From: Smallanthus sonchifolius
Lineage: Eukaryota > Streptophyta > Magnoliopsida > Asterales > Asteraceae
Assembly: GCA_023525975.1 (NCBI GenBank)
Contig: CM042032.1
Coordinates: forward strand, 23,194,001-23,258,000
Reading direction: 5' to 3'
DNA: 64,000 nt
The notes beneath the pieces were generated by a model. The model had not been told where the DNA came from. It saw only the letters and a program-made list of their open reading frames with translations, and ran no database searches. Each line of letters begins with the position of its first letter. Position 1 is the stretch's first letter. The translations under genes and the position numbers were made by a program. Below are positions 22,571-33,575 of the stretch, one piece after another.

Positions 22571-22770
22571 CAAGCGAACTTGCTGATTTGGTGTGCAGGC
22601 GAACTTAGCAGGTGAACTTGTCAAGTTCGCTTCTCACAAATTAAGCGAACTTATTTGTAGGCGAACTTAATCAGATTTTCTGGTTTCTGGTTAAGCGAAC
22701 TTATTAAGTTCGCTTCATCTTAACTTCGCTTGGGTATCACAAAAGCGAACTTATTATCTTCGCCTAAGGG
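22571..22770 (+). repeat. Palindrome array in the Sirevirus leader, partly decayed
   Basis: Several GCGAACTT half or whole units occur, including GCGAACTTATTAAGTTCGC near 22694. It ends just before the Gag start. Confidence 0.85.
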
Positions 22771-22806
22771 TAGTGGGTGTTCAACACTTGGAAATTTTTC
22801 AGGAAA

Positions 22807-23834
22807 ATGGCAAATATGGTACAAGTAACGAATATGTTCAATTATGATAATGAGATTGGTATATCTCAAAAACCGCCGAAGTTGTTGAATCTTGCTGACT
22901 ATTCTAATTGGAAAGATAGGTTTGATCAGTTCGTATCTTTTACCGATACCAGTCTCTGGATTCCTATTTTAGAAGGTTATACGCATCTGACTTATTCGTG
23001 GATGGGAAAGGATGATGTTCCAAAACCGGTGTCAGCGTTAACTACTGAAGAAAAGTTGTTGTTTGATAGGGAAAAGAAAGCGATAGCGAGTATTTCGATG
23101 TCTCTTCTGAAGGAAATATATCACAGTTTCAAACAATTCAAGTCTTCTCAACAACTGTGGGAAGCTTTACAGAAAAGATGTGAAGGTAGTTTGGATGTAA
23201 AGAATAGTAGAAAAGAGATACTGAAGAAGCAATTCATGGTCTTCAAACATTTTCAAAATGAATCCTTGGATGATCTTGCTACCAGATTCTATCATCTGCT
23301 TAGTGAACTGTCGAGTGCTTCTGTGGTGTATAAGACTGAAGAAATTAATGATAAGTTCTTGGAGGCATTACCATCAAAATTTGATGTGTATACGGTTTTG
23401 ATAAAAGAAAATATCAAGTACAAAACCATGTCTCTTGAAGAAGTTCTTGGGAAGATTCAATCGCATGACCTGAATATGAAGAAGAAAGAGACTAACATGG
23501 AGCATATCCAGGATCCTTCAATGTATTTTTCCAAGACTTCTAGTAAAACTGGTACAGGAGTTGCATTCTTTCTGGCGATGCTCAAGATTCTTCTAATGAT
23601 CAGTGTTCTGGAGTTCCTATTCATTCTAGTCATTCTGGATTTTCTGTGACAACAGCTTCTACATCTTCTGGATCTCATATGAATCAAAAGGTTGCTGATG
23701 ATTATCTAGCTATGTTTTCCTCATTCATGGCTTCGTATGAGAATTTTATTGGAGGGAAAATTCATGATCCTGAGGTTATTGAAGAATATTTCAGACAGAT
23801 TGACCCTGTTGATCTGGAAGAAATGAATATCTAA
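22807..23834 (+). pseudogene. gag: Sirevirus Gag, N-terminal part (copia-type Gag domain), frameshifted
   Basis: The ATG at 22807 (MANMVQVTNMF) is preferred to the upstream ATG at 22777, because family Gags start near here and the leader array ends just upstream. Residues of about 30-230 form the copia Gag (UBN2-like) domain: the WKDRFDQF block, LWEALQKRCEG, and LPSKFDVY. A frameshift near 23565 moves the reading from frame 1 to frame 3. It then continues through a Ser/Thr-rich linker to a TAA at 23832. The same frame reopens at once at 23841. In life this protein would form the cytoplasmic particle. Confidence 0.8.
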
Positions 23835-25837
23835 TGGAATATGGCTATGTTGATGCGTCAAGCAAAGGATTTCTTGAAGAAAACTGGCAGAAAGTATATT
23901 GGATCTAATAGTCGATCATGCATGGGATTTGATAAAACCAAAGTGCGTTGTTATAACTATCAAGATTATGGTCACTTTGCTAAAGAGTGTGTGAAGCAAA
24001 AGGTTGAGTTTGATTCTCAGAAGAAGCAGAATAATTTTCAGAATAATCGTAATCAATCACATGGTTCATTTGGAAATTCAAATCATGCATCTGCATCATC
24101 GGCGTTGGTTGCTCAGAACGATGAAAACTATGACTGGGGTATTCATCTGGAAGATTTAGTGGGTGCTGTAAGTGAAGCCTTTGTAGCAGAAATTCATTCT
24201 GAAAAATCAGAAGAAGTGATTGATGATGACAGTTCGAGTGATAGTTCAAGTGATGGTGAAAGTGTGCAGATTGTTGATGAAGAGATAGAACAAGTGCAGA
24301 ATATTGATTATGATGTTGCATCAGGTGTTGCTGAAGATGATATTGTTTTAACACAAAATGCTTCAGATGGTGCTGATTCAGAGAATATTCCCATTGCCAA
24401 AGTTTTCATGGCAGACATGTCTGATCCGTCAAAGGTAAAAGACTCTGTTTTTCATATTTACTGTTCTAACTGCATTACTGTAAAAGATAAATTGCAAAAG
24501 GTCATGGATGATAACACAAACTTGATTTGTGATATGAAATCGATGCATTCAGTTAATCAGAAACTGAAAGATAATGATAAATTGTGCATCGATAGAATTG
24601 AATCTTTGAAAAGAGACTTAAATTCTCTGGGGTTAAAATATAAAGAACAAGCTTATCATCTGGATATGGCTTATGCTGAGATAGAAAAACGAAATGAAGT
24701 TGTTGCACAAAAGAATAAAGAAATTTCTGACAAAGAGTCTGAAGTGATCAAACTTCATAGAAAAATGGAAAACTTTGAAAATTCATCAGTTGTTTTGGAT
24801 TATTTTAATGCTAATGCTGATCCTACTAAGAGAGTTGCTGGGATTGGATTTGTTCCTCCACCATTTAATGCAAATTATGTGGTTGAACCTGAAATCATAC
24901 ATGAAGAGGAAATAGATCCAAAAACAGTGTTGAAAGTCAATCCGGTAACTGGTGAGGATATGGTTTATGAATCTGATTCTGTGGATGAGGTGTTTGATGA
25001 GAAGAAAGTCGAAGGTATTCCAAAAGAGGTGAAACTTGATGAACCAACAGTTGTAAAAACTGTTACTCGTGATAGATGCATTCTGACTGAAACTAATGAG
25101 GTGAAAGTTGTTACACCTAAGCTTTCCCCAATTTTACAGTCAAGTGGTCTTGTCGCTGCTGGTCATCAAAAGTTGCATTCATCAAAGGTGCTTGCACAGG
25201 TTTATGTTCCAAAGAAGTCAGTAAACTGTTCTGGAAAATCTTCTGAAGCTTATTCCTCCGATGGCTCCTCAAACTCAAAGAACATTTCTTATTTAGAACT
25301 CATCAAGAGAGAAGAGTTTGTTTTCATTGCAACAAGGCTAGTCACATTCTGGTCAATCGTCCTTATAAGAACCAGGGCAAATTGAAGAATGTTCCTTCAC
25401 AACCAAAAGTGGTGAAGATTTTGAAAAGAACAGATGAGAGAAAGTCATCTTTTAGTTTGGAGAAAAATATGTCCTGTCGATCTTTTGTTAAATCCTCTGG
25501 ATTTAAACAGCAGGATAAATTGAATTATAAATCATTTGTTTGTCAAGAGAAACTTGAGATTCCTCATGTTAGAATTTCAAAAGATTCTCATTCTGAAGTT
25601 AAATTGTCTAGACCACAAAGGAGAAGACAAAACAGAAAATTGAAGAAAATTTTGGAAACATTTGAAACTGATAATAATATATCAAATAATGTTTTTCAAA
25701 ATAATCAAAATGTGTCTTCTTTGAAAAAGTCTGATAGTGAAACTTCTATTCCAAAGGTTAAAGATAACATTGATTGTGAATTGCTAGAAGTTGTTTATTT
25801 TGATCAAGACCACAATGGCTTGGGTTCCTATTTCTAA
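23835..25837 (+). pseudogene. gag: Sirevirus Gag, C-terminal part with two damaged zinc knuckles
   Basis: The first knuckle (near 23949) reads CYNYQDYGHFAKEC; its second Cys is Tyr. An acidic, Ser/Asp-rich region and a long coiled-coil-like stretch (about 24440-24790) follow, as usual in the long Gags of Sireviruses. A frameshift near 25300 is needed to read the second knuckle (from 25319), CFHCNKASHILVNR; its last Cys is Arg. The frame then runs through a Lys-rich stretch to a stop at 25837. With both knuckles missing a zinc ligand, RNA binding should be impaired. Confidence 0.78.
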
Positions 25838-25859
25838 CTGATTTTCGTTGTTTATGTAG

Positions 25860-26894
25860 GGACAACCAAGGAGGACTATCAACAATACATGGTATGTGGA
25901 TAGTGGTTGCTCTCGACATATGACAGGGAATATTAGATTGCTTGAAGATGTTAAAAATATTGATGGAGGTTATGTCGCTTTTGCGGGTAATAAAGGCGGG
26001 TACATAACTGGACAGGGTACTTTAAAGAATGACAAAGTCAAATTTGAGAAGGTGAATTATGTGGAGCAGCTTGAACACAATCTTTTGAGTGTATCACAAG
26101 TTTGTGATAAGAAGTTTTCGTTCCATTTCAATGACGCTGAGTGTTATATCTGGAAACCGGGTTTCGTTATTCCTGATGAATGGATTCTCATGAAGGCTCC
26201 GAGGAGAAATGACACGCATGTCCTTGACATGAGTGTCGCTACTACAACGGATTCAATTCCTTCATGTTTACTCTCCAAGGCGTCGGAATCAGATTCTATT
26301 TTGTGGCACAGGAAGCTAGCTCACATCAACTATCGAAAGATGAACTATATTGTTAAGAATGATCTGGTTCTTGGTATTCCGAAGATGAAATTCTCAGTTC
26401 CTGATGACTGTATTCCTTGCAAGAAGGGGAAACAACGAAAGAAATCACACAAATCTAAATCGAAGAATTCTATCGTAACTCCTTTGGAGCTGCTGCATAT
26501 GGATTTGTTCGGTCCGATTAGTATCGGGAGCATTGGTGGAAAATCGTACTGTTTGGTAGTAACGGATGATTTCTCTAGATTTTCATGGGTTAAGTTTCTT
26601 TTTTCTAAAGATGAAACCACTGAGTTGGTACAATACTTAATCCTGGGTTTGGAGAATTTGTTCAATCTGAAGGTCAAAAGAATTAGGAGTGACAAAGGCA
26701 GCGAGTTTAAGAATAGCAAGATGGGCTTATTCTGTCTACAAAAGGGAATTCATCATGAATTCAGTGCGCCATATGTTCCTCAACAAAACGGTGTTGCTGA
26801 ACGAAAGAACAGGACGTTGGTTGAAACGGCACGCACAATGCTTGCAGATTCTAAGCTTCCAGTTATTTTTTGGGCACTGCGTGTCACGTTTTGA
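25860..26894 (+). pseudogene. pol: Sirevirus protease and integrase
   Basis: The protease motif WYVDSGCSRHMTG lies at 25890-25928, with DSG as catalytic triplet. A TAG at 25857 cuts this frame from the Gag side. The integrase zinc-binding region follows (HRKLAH...CIPCKKGK), then the rve core with Asp in LLHMDLFGP, Asp in IRSDKGSEF (usually DNGTEF) and Glu in NGVAERKNRTL, so DDE is intact. The frame fails at 26892 after a frameshift near 26870. It would cut the polyprotein and insert element cDNA in the nucleus. Confidence 0.85.
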
Positions 26895-27428
26895 ACATGG
26901 TCTTGACCGTAAAGCGACACAACAAGACTTGCTACGAGTTGCTGAATAATCGAAAGCCGAATCTGGATTATTTACTACCTTTTGGTAATCCTTGCACCCT
27001 GTTGAAGGTTAGATGTCCCAACCAAGTTCAGTGCTAAGACTATTGAAGGGATTTTTCTGGGGTATGTTGCAAATTCTACTACCAAGAGGGTTTATAACAA
27101 AGAGACGCGCCAAGTTGAAGAATGGTTCCATATTGACTGTTCAAATCGGTCTTTACCTCAAATAGCGATTGGACCAGATTGGGCATTTGATTATGAAAAC
27201 TTATTCAAATCTTTTCATTTACCTTCTGATATTTCTCCTGATGAAGCTGCTGTTCTCTATGATTCATGTCAGGATGCACAGCACAATGGCTTTCTACCAA
27301 ATGCAGTTCCACATTCATCGGTTCCATCTACTTCTGCTCCCGATCCTAATGTTGCTTCTTGTTCGGGACCACAAGATTCAGAGAGTGAGGAAGACAATGT
27401 TATTTTTCAATATTCTTCTGCTGGTCCT
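26895..27428 (+). pseudogene. pol: Integrase C-terminal region and linker to RT, shattered
   Basis: Readable pieces (CYELLNNRKPNLDYLLPFG near 26930; GPDWAFDYENLFKSF from 27171) match what lies between integrase and RT in copia Pol, but in different frames. At least two frameshifts are needed. Confidence 0.6.
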
Positions 27429-28597
27429 TTGTTAGGTGATAATCCATTACCTTCGACACAGGATTCAGGGGAGATTCCTACAAATTTAGACTCGAAAATT
27501 CCAATTAATCATGATTTGTCTTATCAATCTGATACAACTCATGTTGAAGTGTTTCTTGTTCCTGAGGTTGCTTCCATAAAGGAACTCAAAGATCATCCAG
27601 TGACAAATATAATCAGGAATTTGCAGGATGGAGTGAAAACACGTTATATTGTTGACAATACTTGTTTGTATACATGTATTAAAGATTCTGGTGTTCTTGA
27701 TGATTGTTCACATTCATGTTTTATTTCTCAGGTCGAACCCAAAAATGTTGAAATGGCTTTAAAAGATAACAATTGGATAGAGGCCATGCAGGAAGAACTT
27801 GCTCAGTTTGACAAACTTAAGGTTTGGAATCTTGTAGATCTTTCGAAGGGTGTGTATCCGATTGGTACTAAATGGGTGTTCAAATGTAAGAAAGACGATC
27901 GAGGTGTCGTGCTAAGAAACAAGGCAAGATTAGTTGTCCAGGGTTTCAATCAACAAGAGGGAATTGATTACGCCGAGGTTTATGCGCCTGTTACAAGGCT
28001 TGAAGCTATACGGTTGTTTCTGGCTTTTGCTTCCTATAAAGGTTTTAAGGTGTTTCAATTGGATGTGAAAAGTGCGTTTTTATATGGAAAGGTCAAGGAG
28101 GAGGTTTATGTTTGTCAGCCGCCGGGGTTTGAAGATCCACTTAATCCGAATATGGTTTTCAAGGTTGATAAGGCTCTCTATGGTCTTCATCAGGCTCCTC
28201 GAGCGTGGTATGAAACATTGTCCACACATCTTTTGGCACATGATTTTGTTCGTGGCAAGATTGACTCGACCTTATTCATAAAGAAATCAGGTGAGATTAC
28301 CTACTGGTGCAGATATATGTGGACGATATTATTTTTGGCTCAACAAATGAAGGGTTATGCCAAGATTTTGAGAGTGTTATGAAGTCGAAGTTTGAAATGT
28401 CAGCTATGGGAGAGTTATCATTTTTCTTAGGTTTACAAGTAAATCAAAAGGAAGATGGTTTCTTTATTCATCAGTCCAAGTATGTCAAAGACATCTTGAG
28501 CCGGTTCAAGATGGAGGACTGTACCCCATATGATACTCCGATTCCAGTCAATCATAAGTTAAATTCTGACCCGGATGGAAAAGATGTGGATTTTTGA
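27429..28597 (+). pseudogene. pol: Sirevirus reverse transcriptase (RVT_2)
   Basis: The frame open from about 27171 carries the RT start (WIEAMQEELAQFDKLKVW), VPxGTKWVFK-like block, and the first catalytic motif FQLDVKSAFLYG. A frameshift near 28300 leads to the YVDD active site at 28316-28327 and the LGLQV block. A TGA at 28595-28597 ends this piece. The palm residues are all present, so damage is limited to the frameshift and the stop. Confidence 0.85.
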
Positions 28598-29260
28598 CTT
28601 TACAGGGCAATGATTGGATCTCTCATGTACTTAACCGCTTCAAAGCCAGACATATTGTTCGCTGTGTGCATCTGTTCTAGATTCCAGGCAAAACCAAAAG
28701 AATCTCACTTAATAGCTGTAAAAAGAATCTTTCGTTATTTGAAAGGAAAACAAAGATTGGGACTATGGTATCCACATGGTTCTAACTTTGATTTTAATAC
28801 TTATACTGATTCTGATTTTGGTGGTTGTTGTTTGGACAGGAAATCTACAACAGGTGGTTGCCAGTTCTTGGGTAATCGACTTGTTTCCTGGCAATGCAAA
28901 AAGAAAACCACAGTCTCCATTTATACATGCGAAGCAGAATACATCGCTGCTGCAAGTTGTTGTTCACAAATCCTGTGGATACAACAGCAATTAAGAGATT
29001 ACGGTTTAAATTTCACAGGAACCCCTATGCTTATTGATAATAATACTACAATGTCTATAACTAATAATCCTGTTAAGCACAGTAAAACAAAGCACATTGA
29101 GATTAAATATCATTTTATTCATGATTGTGCAGAGAAAAGGTTGATTGAGCTGGTAAAGGTTCATACTGATGATAATTTTGTTGATTTGTTTACCAAGGCA
29201 TTTGATCGTACTAGGTTTGAATTTCTAATCAAAATGATAGGTATGATCAATCCCGAATAA
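28598..29260 (+). pseudogene. pol: Sirevirus RNase H and end of Pol
   Basis: It is the same frame as the YVDD piece, after the TGA. It contains MIGSLMYLTASKPDI, the RNase H Asp in YTDSDFGG, Glu in CEAEYIAA and an Asp in LIDNNTTMS (family usually CDN). The HSKTKHIEIKYHFIHD block ends the copia RNase H. TAA at 29258. Confidence 0.85.
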
Positions 29261-30841
29261 AAGTTTTTCAAAATCAGATTTTCATGAAAAATTTTGTTTT
29301 TAAATTTCTTTTATTGCTTTATTACATTTCTGCATTTTAAATTTTCAGTCAAAAAGATCTTAATTTATAAAAAGTCAAAACAAAGTGAAAAATATAAAAT
29401 TTGACATCATTTGAAGTTAGAGAAGAAATGATAGTACATCAGTGATTAGTTCATTTCACACGACCTTAGTAGACCTTTGATTTATGATTGATTAAACTGA
29501 GTTGATTTGATCTAAATTTCAATGTCTGCATAAATGAGAAATGATAGTGTTGTGAATGCTATAATCTTGATAATTTTTTTAAATTTGTGTATGAGTTTTG
29601 AAACTTAAATTGTCAATAGACTAGAAGCATTTTGAAACTAATAGTAGTGTGAAAATTAAATATGATATGATTACATCTGTGATTTGAATCCATTATATGC
29701 CTGGGTGTGTGTGTAAAAGATCATTATCAGATAAAGAATATATGGATTTAACGAATTTCATGAGACCAATATCGAATTATATCTTTAGTACAAATCTATT
29801 TCAGTTCACATTACTGCCCATGCCCCGAAAAACATGCAATGTATTGTTGAACTAAGATATGCTTTCAAAATATGTTGAAACATATATTCGCCCTTGGATC
29901 AGTTAGATACGTCATCTAGTCTGACTCCATTGAATCTTATCTAGATAATAGTTGGATCCTCATACATGAATCTGTTGATTCTCATTATACTGCCAATTCA
30001 TTAGAATCTTCTGATTCTGAATCATCATGATTCTTATATCCTTTGGGATCTGCTTCTATTCTTGTGCTAAATGAGATAATTTCATCTTGGAAATTGATCT
30101 AATCTTAAAATAAACTGTATATGTCTTGAAGATAATGCAATTTTTTATTTATGTTTGGCATATATGTGGGGTACACGATGTTTTTCATCGAAATGGTACT
30201 AAATCACATGAATTTGGAGAATAAACACTTATAGTTTCAAATCATATAATATTGACAAATTTAAGAATTCATGCTTTATATTACAAATTTGGTATGAATA
30301 ATTGAGCATTTCATAACCTGATCTCATTTACTTTGAAATTTATCGCGTATCATTTCAAATATTGTTCAAATACTGAAAAGAATGTATAAAAATGAAAAAG
30401 GTGTAAAGCGCACTATAATGAGTTGGATTGTTTCATATCATAGGTTACCCTTGGTTATTGCTAAAATGTGTGATGAACTACTCAAATACTGATATGATCT
30501 TCTTACTCATGATGTTCATTCAAAAATATGTGATTTCAGTTTATAGAGATAAAAATTCAAAAATATGTGATTTCAGTTTATACAGATAAAAATCCGAAAA
30601 TATGTGATTCCGTTTGTACAGATAAAAATCCAAAAATATGTGATTCCGTTTGTACAGATAAAAATACAAAAATATGTGATTCCGTTTGTATAGATAAAAT
30701 TCAAAAAAAAATTGTTTTTTATTTTCCATGAAAATTTTAAGCTTTTATTAAATTGTTCGGGATTGAATCGAATACATGCTACTGACGGAAGTTTAAGAAG
30801 TGATGGAAAAAAAAAATTTTGATTAAGGGAAAAGTTGAAGT
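29261..30841 (+). other. Non-coding stretch between pol and the env-like ORF
   Basis: AT-rich, with no coding frame. It includes the 36-bp tandem repeat listed next. Long non-coding segments here are normal for Sireviruses. Confidence 0.65.
30522..30710 (+). repeat. 36-bp tandem repeat, about 5 copies
   Basis: The unit contains AAAATATGTGATTCCGTTTG and CAGATAAAAATCC, repeated with small changes. It reads as a repeated open frame on the minus strand, which I take as a by-product. Confidence 0.85.
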
Positions 30842-31440
30842 CATTATGTTCGCCTAACTCTGGTCAAGCGAACTTAATAGGTTCGCCTAATGTTGGTGAA
30901 GCGAATTATGTTCGCCTAGGGCTTGTTAAGCGAACTTAAAAAGTTCGCCTAAATAAGCCAACTTAATCTGTATATAAGGTTTTGTCCAGGCGAACTTAAT
31001 CAATCATCTTCTTCAAACTTTCAAGCGAACTTGTCTGTGTTTGTCAAAAAAATTTTAAATTTTCAAAATCAGTGGTTGTTGGGTTGTTTACCGGTTTGTT
31101 CTTGTTCGGATTTGAAATACAAACCTGACTAAGGTATTTTCATCAAATTTCATCCGTTCAATCCTGCGAAAATTACCTTTTTCAGTCGATTTTTTCATCG
31201 TGACTGTCTTGCCCTAATTTGATGGTTATTTGGACTTAAATCTTAAAATTGATCATTGATATTGATTCATTAGTGCTAGTCGATGTGATTCAAATGCTTA
31301 TTTCTTGTTTTTTCAATCGATTTAACGATATTTGATTTCTGTTTGGAATTTGAAACGGCAGAGTTCAGGCGAACTTGTCTAGGCGAACTTAATAAGTTCG
31401 CCTCTTGCAACACTAAGCGAACTTATTAAGTTCGCCTAGG
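30842..31440 (+). promoter_or_regulatory. Palindromes flanking a TATA-like box upstream of the env-like ORF
   Basis: Palindromes at 30868-30886, 30901-30915 and 30930-30948 precede TATATAAGG at 30971-30979. More GCGAACTT units follow near 30997, 31024, 31370, 31383 and 31417. This is the same order as in the LTR-to-gag region: array, TATA box, leader, array, ORF. A promoter for a second transcript is inferred. Confidence 0.55.
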
Positions 31441-31586
31441 GGTCAGAAGGGTTTTTGGACTTGTTAACTTTTTTTTTATTGTTGTTTGAAATTTTTTTTA
31501 AAATTTTTTTTGTTGTTTTGTTTTTGTTTCAAATTTTTTTTTGTTTGTTATTTGTCTAATGTGTTTGTTGTCCAAATATTTTTCAG
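31441..31586 (+). other. T-rich leader before the env-like ORF
   Basis: Long T runs are interrupted by GTTTG, with no coding frame. The ORF ATG follows at 31587. Confidence 0.5.
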
Positions 31587-33560
31587 ATGGCTCGTCTTGT
31601 CGAATACAAACATAACCAGGTGGCATTGTTAGATCCTAACATGTCAGAGGCCGTAAACTTTCAAGGAATTATTGGATTTCTGAATCGTTCAGTACTTCGT
31701 GATGCATTATCTGCAGATCCATACATAAGTCTGATGTATATTCAGCAATTTTGGGACACAGTTCATCAAGATACTGACGTAGAACCTCATGTTCTTCGTG
31801 CCACTGTAAACAATACAGAGATTGTAATATCGAAAGAAACTATTCGTGCTGCTCTTGCTCTAGGTGGTGCTGCTGATGATCCTATGTCATATCCTAGTAC
31901 ATTTATTATGTGATGCTTTTAGAGGATGGGTTACCGTGGAAGACCTAATGATACACAAGCTCGTAAGGGTGGTTTGATTAGTGAATGGAGATACTTCATG
32001 CATGTGATTATCCAATGTCTATCTCCTCGTAAAGCTGGTACAGATGGATTAAAGATTGCTCTACAAGCTGCAATGGTGGCTTTGATCTTGAACAAACGGT
32101 TCAATTTTGCACGTTATGTTTATCGGGAGATGGTTATGCAAATTACACCTGCTGAAGGTCAAGGATTTTTGATGTATCCTAGGTTTATCCAGATGATTCT
32201 GAATCATCTTATTCCTGATCTCCCACAGCATCCGATTCGATTAACTTTGACTCCGATGTCCAAGCGTATCTTTACTGATTGCACTAAGGTAAAACAACAG
32301 ATTGCAGCGTTGATTCCTGTTAATACTCCATTGTTTGGTCACTTAATCAATCCTGATTATGTTGAACCACTGAATGACAACTGGTTTCAACCTGATGAGA
32401 TAGCTCAAGTGCAAGGTCCGAATGTTCAACAACAACAACAACAACAACCACTACAACCTATTCAACAACCAGTAATAGTTCAACAACAACAAGTTCCCGT
32501 ACAACAACATATTCCTATTCAAGAAAAAGTTCCAATTCAACAAGCTCAGGTTGATATACCTGTTAATGAACTTGTTCTAGAAGAGGTCGTTCATGAACAT
32601 AAACAAGATCTAGGGATGAATATGGATGATTTTGTTGATGACGCTGTGAACTCACCCATTCATGAAGCTGAAGGGAATGTTGTGACAGATAATGAGTCGA
32701 GTTCTAGCTCAAGTGATACGATTTTACCTATTTCTGAAGAAACCGAATCGGATGAATCTAGAGATTTTCCCTCAGATCATTATGAAAGGTTGGCTAGTAT
32801 ACCATTGGCTAATGCTGGTAAACGCATTAAATCTATAGCCTGAAGACAAAGATGTAAGTCTGTTCGGGATCCTCCTTCCGGATCAGTACTTGGCAAAAGA
32901 ACATTGGTGGATGAGAGTTCTGATAGTGATTTTAATCCGGATCCTAAAACTCAAAAGCTTATGTCTGCTTCAATTGCTGCTGCTCAATCTTCACAGGGTG
33001 TAGAGGATGCTACTTTTGTTGCTTCCTTAATAGTTACACCTCCAAGTTCTAAAGATCAATCTCCTGTTCTAACTCCTGTTCCTCCTGTGATTATTCCTAC
33101 TCCTACTTCTTCGGTTCCTCAATCTTCGGCTGGTCCTTCCAAGCCTTCTGATTCTGATAGGATTACTTTCCTTGAATCTCAAGTGCTTGCTTTACAAACT
33201 CAGGTGGATACTCTTGTATCTACTGATACTCAAAGACAGCTGGTGATTCAAACTCAAGCTACGCAGATTGCTGCCATGCAGGCATTAGTGTCCAAACTTG
33301 TTAAGCGTCTTGACGCTCAGGGGGAGTTAAGGATACGTGATACATGTCACACTGGGTCTATTCAAAGACATGATGATGAAGACAATGATCCTTCTGGTAA
33401 TATTGAGGGTGATCGTTAATACGCTGACGTTAATCCTATATCTAAAGTTCAGGGGGAGTCGACATCACAATCCATTGAAGGAAACAAAGATACTTTTGGA
33501 GTTAATGAAGAAGAAATATTATTATTGGAGTTATTTGCAGAGTCAGAGGAGGAAGAAGCT
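31587..33560 (+). pseudogene. Env-like third ORF of the Sirevirus
   Basis: One frame runs from the ATG at 31587 to TAA at 33417, broken by TGA (31911), TAG (31917) and TGA (32841). After 33419 the reading continues in another frame to an acidic stretch ending near 33560. The N-terminal 250 residues include YISLMYIQQFWDTV and GRPNDTQARKG blocks. They resemble the domain found after RNase H in related composite-family copia elements (from memory, unverified). A Gln-rich stretch (32430-32560), an acidic Ser-rich region and a C-terminal coiled coil (about 33160-33320) follow. I see no signal peptide and no membrane segment, so an envelope role is not supported by the sequence. Purine runs CAGGGGGAGT at 33319 and 33450 look like repeated polypurine tracts. 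Confidence 0.7.
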
Positions 33561-33575
33561 GAAAACCAGTCCCGA

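Larger units (their letters stand above)
21756..33575 (+). mobile_element. Decayed Sirevirus-type Ty1/copia retrotransposon lacking its 3' LTR
   Basis: The order is 5' LTR, tRNA-Met primer site, palindrome-rich leader, Gag with two zinc knuckles, protease (DSG), integrase (HHCC, DDE), RT (YVDD), RNase H, a 2.3-kb non-coding stretch, then an env-like ORF with a coiled coil. Integrase before RT defines Ty1/copia; a long Gag plus an ORF after RNase H defines Sireviruses. Every coding block carries frameshifts or stops. The 3' end is lost at about 33575, where it abuts the middle of another element's LTR. Confidence 0.88.

Noticed and set aside
30541..30729. Minus-strand repeat peptide (YLYKRNHIF)
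   Set aside because: It is a by-product of the 36-bp tandem repeat in a non-coding stretch.
31587..33560. Viral envelope protein
   Set aside because: There is no signal peptide, no hydrophobic transmembrane segment and no fusion-like motif; only position and a coiled coil support the env-like label.
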